A stretch of DNA of 64,000 bases from UBA12018 sp051656605 (GCA_051656605.1 JBOGCF010000043.1:173412-237411), one strand, 5' to 3'. Shown: positions 36,649-47,200, numbered from the stretch's first letter. The notes: generated by a model from the letters alone, not told the origin. Made by a program: numbers and translations.

Positions 36649-38439
36649 ATGAAATCAAATATAGTTGCAGTGGCAGCGATCTGCACATCTCTTGTATCGT
36701 GCAATGATTCGTTTCTGGATCGATATCCTACACACGATTTAAATGACAACAGTTATTGGTCTTCCGAGACAGACTTAGAGGTGTACAACAATGGGATTTA
36801 TAACGAAGCTGCAAATCAGTCTTATTATACCTTTATGGTGGGGCACTCTGGCGATGCCTGGAGTAGTAGTTATGCCGGATACTTCTGGCGCGAGGTGCAA
36901 AGTGATAATTTCGTATCGAAGAGTAACTCCAACCATACGAGTTATACGCGGGTAGCAGCGGGTAAAGAAATTGTACCCAACAATCCTACTGCGGGAGGTT
37001 GGTACTGGACGCTGTTGAGGCGTATCAATGTCTTTTTTCAGAATTACGATAAAGTGCAGGTACCGGAAACCATAAAAGGAAAGTATGCCGGAGAGGCCTA
37101 CTTGTTTAGGGCTTGGTTTTACTTTGACAAAGTGCAGATGTATGGAGATGTACCTTATGTAGATAAACCGCTCACGACAGACTCTGAGGAATTGTATGGT
37201 GCGAGAACTCCGCGCAAAGAGGTGATGGCGCATGTGCTGGACGATCTGAATAAAGCAATCGAATTGTTACCTGTAGACTGGAAGGCCGACAAAGGGAATC
37301 GTGTGACAAAAGGTGTAGCGTTGGCTTTGAAATCAAGGGTGTGCTTGTATGAAGGAACATTCAGAAAGTACCATAAGCTAGGCGATGAAGCGATTTTTTT
37401 GCAAGAGGCAGTGAAGGCTGCGGAGGAGTTGATGGGCATGAAGAAGTATAGTTTATATACTACAGGTGCGCCGAAATCAGATTATGCAACATTGTTTACA
37501 AGTGAGGATTTGTCCGATAATCCGGAGGTACTTATGTATCGCAAGTATGTGTTGGGACTGGCCGGACATCGATTGTGCGGATACATTGTACAGTCGGGCG
37601 TAGGTGCTACGAAAGATTTTGTGGAAGACTTCTTATGTATCGAATCCGATGGTACGGCAAAGCCTGTGGGTCTTAGTTCTTCTTTTAACGATGAGAGTAT
37701 TGAGGATGAGTTGACCAACAGAGATCCGCGACTCACTCAGATTGTGATGGATCCGCGCCAATCGAAGGAGATCTTATTTAATAAGGATAAGTTTATTTTT
37801 CCACGTTTGGCCGGAATGACGGGTTGGGAATCGGCAACCGGCTATCATGTAATCAAGCACTATACTGCCGATCAGGATAAAAAAGGCTATGGCAATGAAA
37901 CGCATGATGCAGCCCTGTTGCGCTATGCAGAGGTATTGCTCAACTTGGCCGAAGCAAAGGCCGAACTGGGCACGATTACACAAGCTGATCTGGATGCTAC
38001 GATCAATCAATTGAGAGATCGTGCGGGTATGCCACATTTGACAATGAATCCGCCAATGGATCCTAAATATGCCGGGGAGGGATTGTCTTCCTTGTTGATC
38101 GAGATACGAAGAGAAAGACGAGTAGAGTTGTGTTTTGAGGATACACGTTATAGCGACCTGATGCGTTGGAAATGGGGAAAACGTCTGGCAATGCCGGTGT
38201 TGGGTATGCGTTTCGAACCATCTTACTTTGATCTTCCACGCTTTAATACCCCGGAGGGTAAAGTTGATCCGAAGCGAGTAGTGCTCAAATCGGTGGGTAA
38301 TAAGAACTATATTGATGTTTTTGCCGGTATGGAGTGGGCCAATCGCACCTTCGACGAAAGTAAGCACTACTTGAGACCTCTTCCGATAAATGTGATCAGT
38401 AAGAATCCGAATCTGATTCAAAATCCGGGTTGGGAATAA
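36649..38439 (+). CDS. SusD/RagB-family surface lipoprotein
   Basis: A 596-aa substrate-binding partner of the preceding transporter. The signal is MKSNIVAVAAICTSLVSC (Cys18), followed by NDSFLDRYPTHDLNDNSYW. Family features are the helical region AGEAYLFRAWFYFDKVQMYG with PYVDKPLTTDSEELYGARTP, the segment LLRYAEVLLNLAEAKAELG, and the C-terminal LIEIRRERRVELCFEDTRYS followed by PLPINVISKNPNLIQNPGW. It is well conserved with no visible breaks. It ends before a strong bidirectional terminator, so this is a two-gene unit. Confidence 0.96.
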   Translation: MKSNIVAVAAICTSLVSCNDSFLDRYPTHDLNDNSYWSSETDLEVYNNGIYNEAANQSYYTFMVGHSGDAWSSSYAGYFWREVQSDNFVSKSNSNHTSYTRVAAGKEIVPNNPTAGGWYWTLLRRINVFFQNYDKVQVPETIKGKYAGEAYLFRAWFYFDKVQMYGDVPYVDKPLTTDSEELYGARTPRKEVMAHVLDDLNKAIELLPVDWKADKGNRVTKGVALALKSRVCLYEGTFRKYHKLGDEAIFLQEAVKAAEELMGMKKYSLYTTGAPKSDYATLFTSEDLSDNPEVLMYRKYVLGLAGHRLCGYIVQSGVGATKDFVEDFLCIESDGTAKPVGLSSSFNDESIEDELTNRDPRLTQIVMDPRQSKEILFNKDKFIFPRLAGMTGWESATGYHVIKHYTADQDKKGYGNETHDAALLRYAEVLLNLAEAKAELGTITQADLDATINQLRDRAGMPHLTMNPPMDPKYAGEGLSSLLIEIRRERRVELCFEDTRYSDLMRWKWGKRLAMPVLGMRFEPSYFDLPRFNTPEGKVDPKRVVLKSVGNKNYIDVFAGMEWANRTFDESKHYLRPLPINVISKNPNLIQNPGWE

Positions 38440-38457
38440 GATCGATACATATACATT

Positions 38458-38503
38458 AAAGAGCCATATCAAACTCTATTTTTGAGTAATGATATGGCTC
38501 TTT
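38458..38503. terminator. Bidirectional terminator after the second susD-like gene
   Basis: AAAGAGCCATATC (38458-38470) pairs perfectly with GATATGGCTCTTT (38491-38503), with an inner ACTC/GAGT helix. Runs of T follow on the plus strand. It serves both the susD-like gene and the convergent LRR-fimbrillin gene. Confidence 0.85.
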
Positions 38504-38528
38504 TTCTTTAAATCAGCAATCACATAGT

Positions 38529-40082
38529 TCAAGGAAGGATATTCTTAATGACTCCCTCGTTTTGCCAATTATCAAATTCTAATGCATTGTATTGCTCCTG
38601 CGAAAGCGTGAGCATGAAATCTTGAGATTGGTGGTTTGCGTCAGTTTGCACACCTACTGCAACATACGTTAAATTTGGAAACGGGCGTATATCAAGTTCT
38701 GTAAGCATATTCTCATAGCATTCAAGTAACACCAGCTTTGCTTGCGGATTAATTTTTACTTCTGTTAGCTTATTCTCTGCAAGATAGAGATGTGTGAGTT
38801 TTGTTAGCGATGAAATATCGATTGTTTCCAGCTGATTGGTATAACAGCTCAAATTCACTAAGTTTGTGTTTGAAGCAACGTTCAATTTTTCCATATCACA
38901 GTTATAACAATTCAAATAAATAAGTTTTCTCAAAGGAGTTACATCCAGTTCTTTTATTGTATTGCTATAGCAATGTAGATCTGTGAGGTTTGTAAAATAC
39001 TCGATACCACTGAGAGAACTGATACCTTTTTTGGAAATGTCCAAAAGTGTAACCTTTTCTATGGCAGCTTTCGTATCTGGATTCTGTGGGTCAATCACTC
39101 CGTTTGTCAGCGGAATGTTATAAGGTTCAGTAGTAAGTGCAGCCACAAACTTCGGATCAGTAAAAGGAACCTTTTCTGTGTCCGAATCACCCAAATCTAC
39201 AGTTGCTCCCCAGTCGGCTTTGGTTACGCCCCCCAGTTCTACTTTGTCTTTGCCCACGCGAAGCGTAATGCTATATTGCTTGTCGGCCTCAAACGTAAGG
39301 CCCTCCGGGTTCGATACGGTATAACTATATATGTTTCCCGCAGTAGTTTCTATGGTAATAAACTTGGAGTCGGCAGCTACTTTCTGCGGTACCAATATAG
39401 CCTCATATGTACCTGCATAAGCGCAAGCTTTGATGCTTGATTTTGTATCCGGCACAGCTGTTACACTACCGGTAGTAGCGTCAAGTAAAACCCCTGTAAG
39501 GGTTTCGTTTATTGTAACTTTCGATATAACAGGTAGATTGCCTTCCCATTGTGATCCGTATGTGAACGATACGATCAGTTTCGACAAGCGATGGCGAAAC
39601 TCGATGTCGATAGCACTTTGCTCATTCAATCCGATGCCGGGAATAAACTCTGTGTTGTGGTATGAAACGAGGTCTGAAGATGTAAGCTCACTGCTCTGAT
39701 CATTTGCTACAGAAAAAGGTACGGCTGTAATATCACTTACGTTTTCCGCATGTGGTGCAAATGCATAGAGCTTTACAGAAGTAGAAGCATCTCGCCACAG
39801 CATTTGATTTTCAGGCATCCATGTGACACCGTTGTTCGACGTTGTCCACTTTACATGCGTATTGGTTAATGGATGTCCGGTACCGTAATCGATGCTTAGC
39901 GAAAGATCCTTACCGGTATACGTTGTAGGACCCGCTTTGGTTTGTAACTCGTTCACCTGCGTAGCAACCCGTACTTTTTGATCTTTCGGGAAATTACCTT
40001 CTACACCCGGATCGTCGTTGCCGGTACATGCCACCATTAAAACAGCAGCAAGAGCAGATATTGAAAATGCTTTTGTTTTCAT
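38529..40082 (-). CDS. Fimbrillin-like lipoprotein fused to leucine-rich repeats
   Basis: A 517-aa lipoprotein with signal MKTKAFSISALAAVLMVAC (Cys19) and a T-K-A site at 48-50. Residues 50-300 are fimbrillin-like (VKLYAFAPHAENVSD, IEFRHRLSKLIVSFTYG, YEAILVPQKVAADSK, FEADKQYSITLRVG). Residues from about 366 to 470 are five 21-residue leucine-rich repeats of the form LxxLxCYxNxLxxLD, for example LTDLHCYSNTIKELD and LVNLSCYTNQLETID. This repeat type occurs in other Bacteroidota surface proteins; the fusion to a fimbrillin domain is less usual. It stands apart from the two pilus loci, upstream of which lies a PAS-LuxR gene. A surface adhesin or pilus tip function is inferred. Confidence 0.82.
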   Translation of the reverse strand: MKTKAFSISALAAVLMVACTGNDDPGVEGNFPKDQKVRVATQVNELQTKAGPTTYTGKDLSLSIDYGTGHPLTNTHVKWTTSNNGVTWMPENQMLWRDASTSVKLYAFAPHAENVSDITAVPFSVANDQSSELTSSDLVSYHNTEFIPGIGLNEQSAIDIEFRHRLSKLIVSFTYGSQWEGNLPVISKVTINETLTGVLLDATTGSVTAVPDTKSSIKACAYAGTYEAILVPQKVAADSKFITIETTAGNIYSYTVSNPEGLTFEADKQYSITLRVGKDKVELGGVTKADWGATVDLGDSDTEKVPFTDPKFVAALTTEPYNIPLTNGVIDPQNPDTKAAIEKVTLLDISKKGISSLSGIEYFTNLTDLHCYSNTIKELDVTPLRKLIYLNCYNCDMEKLNVASNTNLVNLSCYTNQLETIDISSLTKLTHLYLAENKLTEVKINPQAKLVLLECYENMLTELDIRPFPNLTYVAVGVQTDANHQSQDFMLTLSQEQYNALEFDNWQNEGVIKNILP

Positions 40083-40204
40083 AATATTTAAAATATAGTT
40101 AGACCTTTATCTCCGTAAACTCTAAAAATAAGAAGCCACATAATCCAATCCAAAATACTTTCATGATGTGATACGATTTATAATTAGACAATTCTTAGTA
40201 GAGG

Positions 40205-40212
40205 CAAAATTA
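40205..40212 (-). promoter_or_regulatory. -7 element of the LRR-fimbrillin gene
   Basis: TAATTTTG on the minus strand matches TAnnTTTG, about 123 bases upstream of the ATG at 40082. No -33 element is evident. Confidence 0.35.
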
Positions 40213-40282
40213 TCTTATATAATCCATTTTATCCACGAAATACGATGTCTCCGATAGGGGCATTTTGGGAGCAATGAGCTGT

Positions 40283-40963
40283 TTATGATTTAGTCAGCTT
40301 CTGAAGAAACGTAAAGAGGTCTGTATGAGGATCCAAATTTAATTTTTTGCGCAAACGTTTTCGAAACGAATATATTGATGAGAGCGTAAAACACAATGTA
40401 TCGGCAATCTCTTTCGTATGCATACCGTTGTGTAGCAAAGAACAAAACTGAAGCTCTTTTACGGTAAGGCCATAGTCTGTCAATGCAAGTTGAAGTTGAG
40501 TGTTGATGATTGCGTCATCGCATACCGTGTCTTTGGCTTTTAATATATCAAGTTCACACTTTAATATTTCAGCCAGCTGCTTGTATCGGAGTTCGCCGAT
40601 ATGAGAGTCTTCGTCATTCAATCTTACAAATGTTTCGATATAGCACTGATTTTCTAGAAATACGTATTGTGTGAGAATAAGGGTTGGAATCAATGATCCG
40701 TCGCCGCACCGATTCACACGTGGCAAGTATTCTCCATGCGTAAGGTAATCTGTCGATATTTTATCCGGTAGTGATTCGGAAAACTCTTTAGGAACCAGCT
40801 CTTTGTAACTGCATCCTTCGATTTGCTCAAAGGAGTCGTATTTAAACATTTTGCAGGCACAAGGATTGCAGCAGATGATATGACCCTCCGGTACAAGGAG
40901 GAAGCGAGCCGTAGTAGTGGATTGGTCTTTTCTTATTTGTTTTATATACAAGTCTCTTTTCAT
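40283..40963 (-). CDS. PAS-domain LuxR-type transcriptional regulator
   Basis: A 226-aa cytoplasmic regulator. Residues about 20-110 form a PAS-like domain (RFLLVPEGHIICCNPCACKM, FKYDSFEQIEGCSYKELVP, LTQYVFLENQCYIETFVRL). The C-terminus is a LuxR/GerE helix-turn-helix: LTVKELQFCSLLHNGMHTKE, IADTLCFTLSSIYSFRKRLR, KKLNLDPHTDLFTFL. It has no receiver domain, so it probably senses a small ligand or redox state directly. Three cysteines in CNPCAC-type spacing lie in the PAS part. The gene lies 200 bases upstream of the LRR-fimbrillin gene on the same strand, which is the most likely target. Confidence 0.85.
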   Translation of the reverse strand: MKRDLYIKQIRKDQSTTTARFLLVPEGHIICCNPCACKMFKYDSFEQIEGCSYKELVPKEFSESLPDKISTDYLTHGEYLPRVNRCGDGSLIPTLILTQYVFLENQCYIETFVRLNDEDSHIGELRYKQLAEILKCELDILKAKDTVCDDAIINTQLQLALTDYGLTVKELQFCSLLHNGMHTKEIADTLCFTLSSIYSFRKRLRKKLNLDPHTDLFTFLQKLTKS

Positions 40964-41104
40964 TTTTTACAGATATGGAATTATTAGCAACGAAGCAATG
41001 AGGCTGTAAAAATATAAAAAATACACAATATTAATCATATTTGATTGTTATGTTGTGAATATTCGTCAGGTTGTTAAAATATGGAGTCAGGATACATCAA
41101 CAAC

Positions 41105-41148
41105 AACTGCACCTCAAAAGTTAGATATTTAACTTTTAGGGTGCAGTT
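41105..41148 (-). terminator. Terminator after the DUF1735/DUF4973 gene
   Basis: AACTGCACC/GGTGCAGTT and an inner AAAAGTTA/TAACTTTT form a long two-part stem around GATATT. It lies about 45 bases past the last gene of the 41-51 kb cluster. Confidence 0.75.
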
Positions 41149-41192
41149 TATTATATATGCCGCAAATGGCATGGGTTCTTTTTTAAGATGTA

Positions 41193-42179
41193 TTAATCGA
41201 AGATGTATTGATCTTCTTCGGGCTTGAGGATGTTTAGCTTGCGCTCGAGCACCATAGAGCCGTTGAATCGGTATCGGAGTTGATTCTCAGGATTGGTGAT
41301 GTCGTTGTAGCTATAGTCGAGATACATCGTTGTATAAATGCGTTTCAGATAGGGCAAAAGGGCATCCATTTCCTCTTCGATTGTAAAGTTACATTTAATG
41401 GGTTCATGAACGAATCGTATATCGGGGTTATCGCATGTGAGCTCTACGGTTCCCGAAAATGGTGTCACCTTGTGAAAAGTTGCCTTGATGCGATAAATGG
41501 CACGGTCTATGGCTTCTTCTTCCGCAAATCCGGCATAGAAGAAGATGGTGTTTTCATCAACCACCCACGAGTTGCGCGTCTCTACCTTGATCAACGCACC
41601 GGTATTGTTGCCGTTTTCATCTTGCTCGGCGATTTCTCCGCCTACTGAGTAGAGTCCTGAGTAATCGTTGAAAAGAATAAGATTCATGAGCGAACGCTTA
41701 TACCATTTTCTCGGATTGGCAGGAAAGTCTGATGTCTGGGATATCTTGAGCGGCAAAATGTATTTGTCGATCATATCGAGATCAGCGAGATTGAAATTGA
41801 CATCGATCAAACTTGTAGATTCTCCTTTTTTAATGACGGTGCTCATTGTAGGAAAATCATAATGTTTCTTATCGAGCTCCTTGAAGAATAAATCTTCGCG
41901 GTAGCGGTATCTGTCGAAGTTAAGATCAGCTATGGTATCGTTAGCTACTTCGATGTCTACACGTGTATCTTTATCGTGCAGTAACGACCCGCTTAGTAAT
42001 ACAGGTATTTTGTAGTTGCGGTGTCCGCCTTCTGATTCATATTTGAGATATACATCTACGACTCCGCTATTAGCGAATGATAGGAATTTGTCGTATTGCT
42101 CTTCTTTCAACTCATCGTTGCATGAGATGAGACTTGCGCAAGCGAGCGTCATTGCCGCTATGGTTTTTATATATTTCAT
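41193..42179 (-). CDS. DUF1735/DUF4973-type surface lipoprotein
   Basis: A 328-aa lipoprotein with signal ending LASLISCNDE-like residues (Cys20). The N-terminal part resembles DUF1735 (a beta-sandwich seen in many PUL lipoproteins): VVDVYLKYESEGGHRNYKIP, LLSGSLLHDKDTRVDIEVA and STVIKKGESTSLIDVNFNLA. The C-terminal part resembles DUF4973, ending in a region with LKRIYTTMYLDYSYNDITN. It follows SusD by 45 bases and is the last gene of the cluster. Such proteins often bind glycan at the cell surface beside the SusCD complex. No catalytic motif is seen. Confidence 0.75.
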   Translation of the reverse strand: MKYIKTIAAMTLACASLISCNDELKEEQYDKFLSFANSGVVDVYLKYESEGGHRNYKIPVLLSGSLLHDKDTRVDIEVANDTIADLNFDRYRYREDLFFKELDKKHYDFPTMSTVIKKGESTSLIDVNFNLADLDMIDKYILPLKISQTSDFPANPRKWYKRSLMNLILFNDYSGLYSVGGEIAEQDENGNNTGALIKVETRNSWVVDENTIFFYAGFAEEEAIDRAIYRIKATFHKVTPFSGTVELTCDNPDIRFVHEPIKCNFTIEEEMDALLPYLKRIYTTMYLDYSYNDITNPENQLRYRFNGSMVLERKLNILKPEEDQYIFD

Positions 42180-42224
42180 ATTTTACTATTGCTTCGTGAT
42201 GATTGTTATTGGCTGCATCCGTAT

Positions 42225-44249
42225 TTAATCATAATAGGTCCAACCCGGATTTTGAGTCAACTTCTTATTCTTTCGCAGTTCGTCGTGCGATATCGGCCAC
42301 AGATACATTTTGTCTACAAAAAGAGTAGGGAGCGATGGCACGATGATTGGTGTATGAAACAGATCTTTTTGCTGTTCTGTCATGTTCATATTGCATCCCC
42401 ATACTTGCATCGTTTCTTCATGTGCGGCATCTTTCCACCGGCGCAGGTCGTAGTAGCGGTGAGTTTCGGCAAATAACTCGATTTGTCGTTCGCGTTTGAT
42501 GGCCTTACGTAGCATATCCGCATTGTTATATACCTCTTTGGTATAGTTGGGAATACCTCCTCGCATACGTATTTGCATGATGGCATTGCTGATTTCGTCA
42601 GTATTGCGCGATACGGAGATGGTTTGTTTGCCGTCGTAACTCGTAAATGAGTGACTGCCTGTTAGCTCATTCAAGGCTTCGCTGTAAATAAGCAGTATTT
42701 CAGCATAGCGGATATCCGGATCGGTTTTGGGCATACCCAAGAATTCACCGGTATTTGGAAAGTAATCTTTCGGGTGATAGAATTTCTTAATGCCAAGTCC
42801 GGTACGGATGTAAAATCCGGGTGCCGATGACAGACGTCCGTCTTGAGATCCGCGGTAATAAAATACCTGCTTGTATCGTAATCCGCTTTCTATAGGAGCC
42901 GATTCAGACTCCCAAACACTACCGTTGTATGCTATCGATGCATAAAATCGAGGTTCCCTGTTGGCATACTCTAATGAAACACCGGCAGGAAGCGGAAGAT
43001 GATCTTCGTCATTTTCGGTATATCCTCTGGGTCTGTCTACGCGCGGATCGGGCTTATTATACGTAGGGAAGTCCGAGCCGTCATTCATCTGATACGTATC
43101 TACGTGTTTCAGTGTAACTCCGTGTGTGTTCCATCCATTGAGCGAGCGAGGTACTTGATGCAGCACCATGGCTCGTACATCTTCACCGTTTTGATTTACC
43201 CCACGTGTAAAGATGAGTTCCGGGTTTGCCGAAGCCGTAAGGTCTCCATTGAATAATTGACGATACGACTCAAACGGGTCTATATCTTTCCAGCCTTCGG
43301 GAAAATTCTTATCAGAATATTGGGGGTGATGAGGCGGAACAATCGTTTTGGGCGACGATATACTGGTAGAACTTTCACGAAAGGGAGCCGTGTATATTTT
43401 ATAGATTCCCAGGTCGATCACCTCTTTGGCAGCAGCAGCAGCTTTGGCCCATTTTGCTTCATCGTAGGTGGCCGAGATCAGGCGCACTCCTTCATGATTG
43501 GTCAACTCCGATGCCCAGGTATCTGTGTTGCCATTGAAGAGCGGACTCGCATTGTATAAATAAGCACGTGCTCTTACGGCTAGTGCAGCTCCGCGACTAG
43601 CGCGTGCTACCTCTCGGCTCGAGCGGGCAAGAGGCAAATCCTGTGCGGCTATCGCCATCTCGCTCGCGATAAATTCGGCACACTCTTCGTAGGTATTGCG
43701 CGGAAGCTGAAGTTTTTCGTACTCTTGAGTGTAATCAACACCTTCGTCGGGCAATACGGGTACGGGACCATATTTTCTCAACAGCAACCAATAGAAGTAA
43801 GCACGCAAGAATCGGGCTTGTGCTTTGTTGTCCTTGATTTCTTCGGGTGTAAACTCCCTGTTTTTGTCGATGTTGTGTATAAATATAGATGCGTCACGTA
43901 TGCCTTTATAGCAGCTGTTCCACGAGGCTTGCTTGTCGTTTTCCGAATATCGGCAATTTTTGAACCACTCGTAGCTATTGTCCCTATCGCCGAAAAACAT
44001 ATCGTCGGATAGGAAGTTGAAAGGTTGATGACCTTTGCTGGCTACAATCACATTTTCACCGGTTTGTAGTTGCGAATATACACCGGCCAACCAACGCTCG
44101 GAGTAGTCTTTTTTCATAAACACCGAGTCGATGTTGAGTTTGTCTTTAAAGATGTATTCCGAATCCAGATAGTCGGAACAGGAGGAAATTCCCGTGATTA
44201 GGAATCCGGCAAGAAACACACTTGCCGTATGTTTGAAGATTGTATGCAT
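42225..44249 (-). CDS. SusD/RagB-family surface lipoprotein of the GxGYxYP cluster
   Basis: 674 aa from the chosen start MHTIFKHTASVFLAG (44249). The in-frame ATG at 44285 would overlap susC by 23 bases and spoil the signal peptide. The lipid cysteine is Cys24 in ISSCSDYLDSE. SusD features are ARFLRAYFYWLLLRKYGPVP, YEECAEFIASEMAIAAQDLP, DIRYAEILLIYSEALNEL and KRERQIELFAETHRYYDLRR. The end is typical (PISHDELRKNKKLTQNPGW). It partners the SusC protein directly upstream. It is large for SusD (typically about 550 aa), with insertions in the middle. Confidence 0.95.
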   Translation of the reverse strand: MHTIFKHTASVFLAGFLITGISSCSDYLDSEYIFKDKLNIDSVFMKKDYSERWLAGVYSQLQTGENVIVASKGHQPFNFLSDDMFFGDRDNSYEWFKNCRYSENDKQASWNSCYKGIRDASIFIHNIDKNREFTPEEIKDNKAQARFLRAYFYWLLLRKYGPVPVLPDEGVDYTQEYEKLQLPRNTYEECAEFIASEMAIAAQDLPLARSSREVARASRGAALAVRARAYLYNASPLFNGNTDTWASELTNHEGVRLISATYDEAKWAKAAAAAKEVIDLGIYKIYTAPFRESSTSISSPKTIVPPHHPQYSDKNFPEGWKDIDPFESYRQLFNGDLTASANPELIFTRGVNQNGEDVRAMVLHQVPRSLNGWNTHGVTLKHVDTYQMNDGSDFPTYNKPDPRVDRPRGYTENDEDHLPLPAGVSLEYANREPRFYASIAYNGSVWESESAPIESGLRYKQVFYYRGSQDGRLSSAPGFYIRTGLGIKKFYHPKDYFPNTGEFLGMPKTDPDIRYAEILLIYSEALNELTGSHSFTSYDGKQTISVSRNTDEISNAIMQIRMRGGIPNYTKEVYNNADMLRKAIKRERQIELFAETHRYYDLRRWKDAAHEETMQVWGCNMNMTEQQKDLFHTPIIVPSLPTLFVDKMYLWPISHDELRKNKKLTQNPGWTYYD

Positions 44250-44262
44250 AATAGCTCGAATA

Positions 44263-47200
44263 TTAGAAGTTAAAAGTTGCTCCAAGTGTAAATGTGCGCG
44301 ACAGCGGATACCCTTGTCCGTTGTTTGAATCCATTTCCGGATCCCAGAGTTTCAATTTGTCCCAAACAAACAGATTGTTACCGATAAAGAAGAATCGCAC
44401 TTCACCTAGTCTTAATCTATTGCGAAGAGCTCTGGGCAGGCTGTATCCAAACTCCAATGTCTTTAACCGCAGGTAGCGACTGTCGCGTTGCCAATAAGTA
44501 GAGGCTCTGTAGTTGTTTGAGTTGCCGCCATAACTTAAGCGCGGATACTTGGCATGAATATTTTCGGTAGCTTCACTTCCCGAGATCTCTCTCGAGATCC
44601 ATCTATTGCCGGGTACTGCCACATCTGTAAAAATATTTCCCCAGTCACCGTCTACAAATGGATATACACTAGACCCATCTATCATTTTAGAAGCTTTGCC
44701 GGCTCCTTGAAAGTGTAGGTTGATATCGAATCCGTTCCATTGTGCAGATAGTCCGAGACCATAGATAAGGCTAGGCACTTCGGTGCTGCCGATGGCCACA
44801 CGGTCGAGGTCGTTGATCACTCCATCGCCATTGATATCTTTATATTTAATATCGCCCGGTAGGTATTCGCCAAATTGCTGTTTCGGACTGTTTCTGATGT
44901 CGTCATAATCTTGGAATAAGCCCAAAGCAACGAGTCCTTTTTGTTGGCGAAAACGATATCCTTGTGTCATCTGATACGGTAGCGATGTCGATGCTTCATC
45001 AAACTCAAGAACCTCATTTTCAGAATAGGTTACGTTACCGCGTATGGTAACATCTACTTTGCCTATTCTTTCTTGGTAGGAGAAGTTACCATCGAGACCT
45101 TTGCTTCTCATTTTTCCCACGTTGGCCCATGGCTGACTGTTTACTCCGATCATACCCGGCAGGTGTTGCCGTTGCATGTAGATTTCTTCGCGGGTATCCT
45201 GAAAGATATCGATGTTTGCCGAAAAACGATTGTTCAAAATGCTGATATCAAAACCTAAGTTGTGCTTTTTGGCAACTTCCCATCCTAGATTATTCGCAGC
45301 CTCACGTACCAAGTGCAGCCCTTGTATGAAATAGTTTTGTCCGATATCCGCAAAGTTATATCCCGGATATTCGTCTATCTCTGTGAGATACGGAAAGCGT
45401 ACCGGAAGCTTGTCGTTGCCAACTTCTCCGTACGAGTAGCGTGTTTTGAGCATCGACAACCAGGGTGCTTTATTTTTGATAAAGTCTTCTTCCGCAATAT
45501 TCCATGCTACCGAAAATGCGGGGAAGAACCCGAATTGATACCCTTTCTTGAAGGTTTCGGAGCCGGTATATCCGAAGTTGAATTCTGCCAAATAGCGGTC
45601 GCGATAACCGTATGTGAAGCGTCCCGACAACCCTTGATTACGGTATGGAATACCTCTGATGATATCTTCTCCGAGATTTTGGGTAGTAGAACGTTCGTTT
45701 TGGTGGTACTTGAGCATACCACCCAAGCGGTGACTTTCTTTGAATAATCTGCCGTAGTGCAACTCAGCTTCTAAGTTATAGAATCTAGTTCCGCTACTAC
45801 TCGATTCCTGGGTAAGGAGCTGCTCGGTAGAAATACGATTCATCACCAAGTTGCCGTTTAGATCACGACGACGTTCTGCGCGATATTGCTCGGGCCATTT
45901 GATGCGACCGATGTAGTTTGTATTTTCGGTATCAAATCCGAAGCGACCTTCAAAGCGCAATCCGTCGGTAATCATTTTCAGATCTTGCTTGATGTTTACG
46001 TTGATCTGATTTACAGTTTTCCAGTTCTCGGCAAATCCGGTTTGTGTAGCCAATACCCATGGGTTGGTTTTGTTGCCCGTGCCATACGCCGGAACAAGCC
46101 CATTGGAGTATAATACGGGGATCGAGATCGGAGTTTGCCCCACAAGAGAGTGCCAGATGTCGCCACCTCTTCCCGGACTGTTTTTCTTTTCCTGATAACC
46201 TGATACCCCAATGCTTAGTAGTGTTGTTTTTGTAACATCGAGATCTACATTGGTACGATAATTCCAGCGCTCAAAATTCGAGTTTGTTTTATAATCTTTG
46301 AGTCCGGCATCCGATTTATACATACCACCTTCAGACAAATAACTCCCCGAAACGAAGTAGCGTGCCGTAGAACCACCACCGCTGATATTCAACGAGGCTC
46401 GATAGGTGCTGGCACCATCGCGTAGCAACAGATCCATCCAATCTACATTGGGATACAAATCGGGGTCGAGCTGATAGTTGATCAAATCGAGCTCATTGGG
46501 CGTATATAGCGGTTCTTTGTTGCGTGTAACAAGCGCTTCGTTTACCAGATTTGCATAGGTGAGTCCGTCTACAAAAGAAGGAGTGCGTGTGCGTGTATTG
46601 TACGAATACTCGGCCTTCGCACTGAAGTTTACCTTGCCCGCATCACCGCGTTTTGTCGTGATCAAAACAACACCGTTGGCACCCTTCGATCCATAAATAG
46701 CTGTAGCAGACGCATCTTTGAGTATCGAAAAAGATTCGATATCCTCCACGTTTATTTCATTCATCGATCGCTCAAATCCGTCTACCAATATCAGTGCACT
46801 TTGATTGGCACCGAAGGTAGAGATGCCTCGAATCCAGAACTCGGAATTGTTAGATCCCGGTTCGCCCGATTTTTGCATGGTAATCACCCCGGCCACATTA
46901 CCAGCCAACGCATTGGTAAGATTGGCAGTAGGGGTAGACAGCGTTTTGGTATCGATTGTAGTAATCGCTCCGGTAGAGCTAACTTTACGTTGAGCTCCGG
47001 CCGCGGTAATAACAACCTCCTCAAGTACGCTTACATCACTCTTCATCGTTACGTTTACAACCGATTTGTCTTCGATGTTGATTTCCTTCTTCGTATAGCC
47101 AATATAGGTAAATATCAGTGTGCTATATGGCGATACGGTAATGGAGTAGTTGCCGTCGATATCGGTAGAGGTACCTACACCCACTTTGTCTTTTACAACC

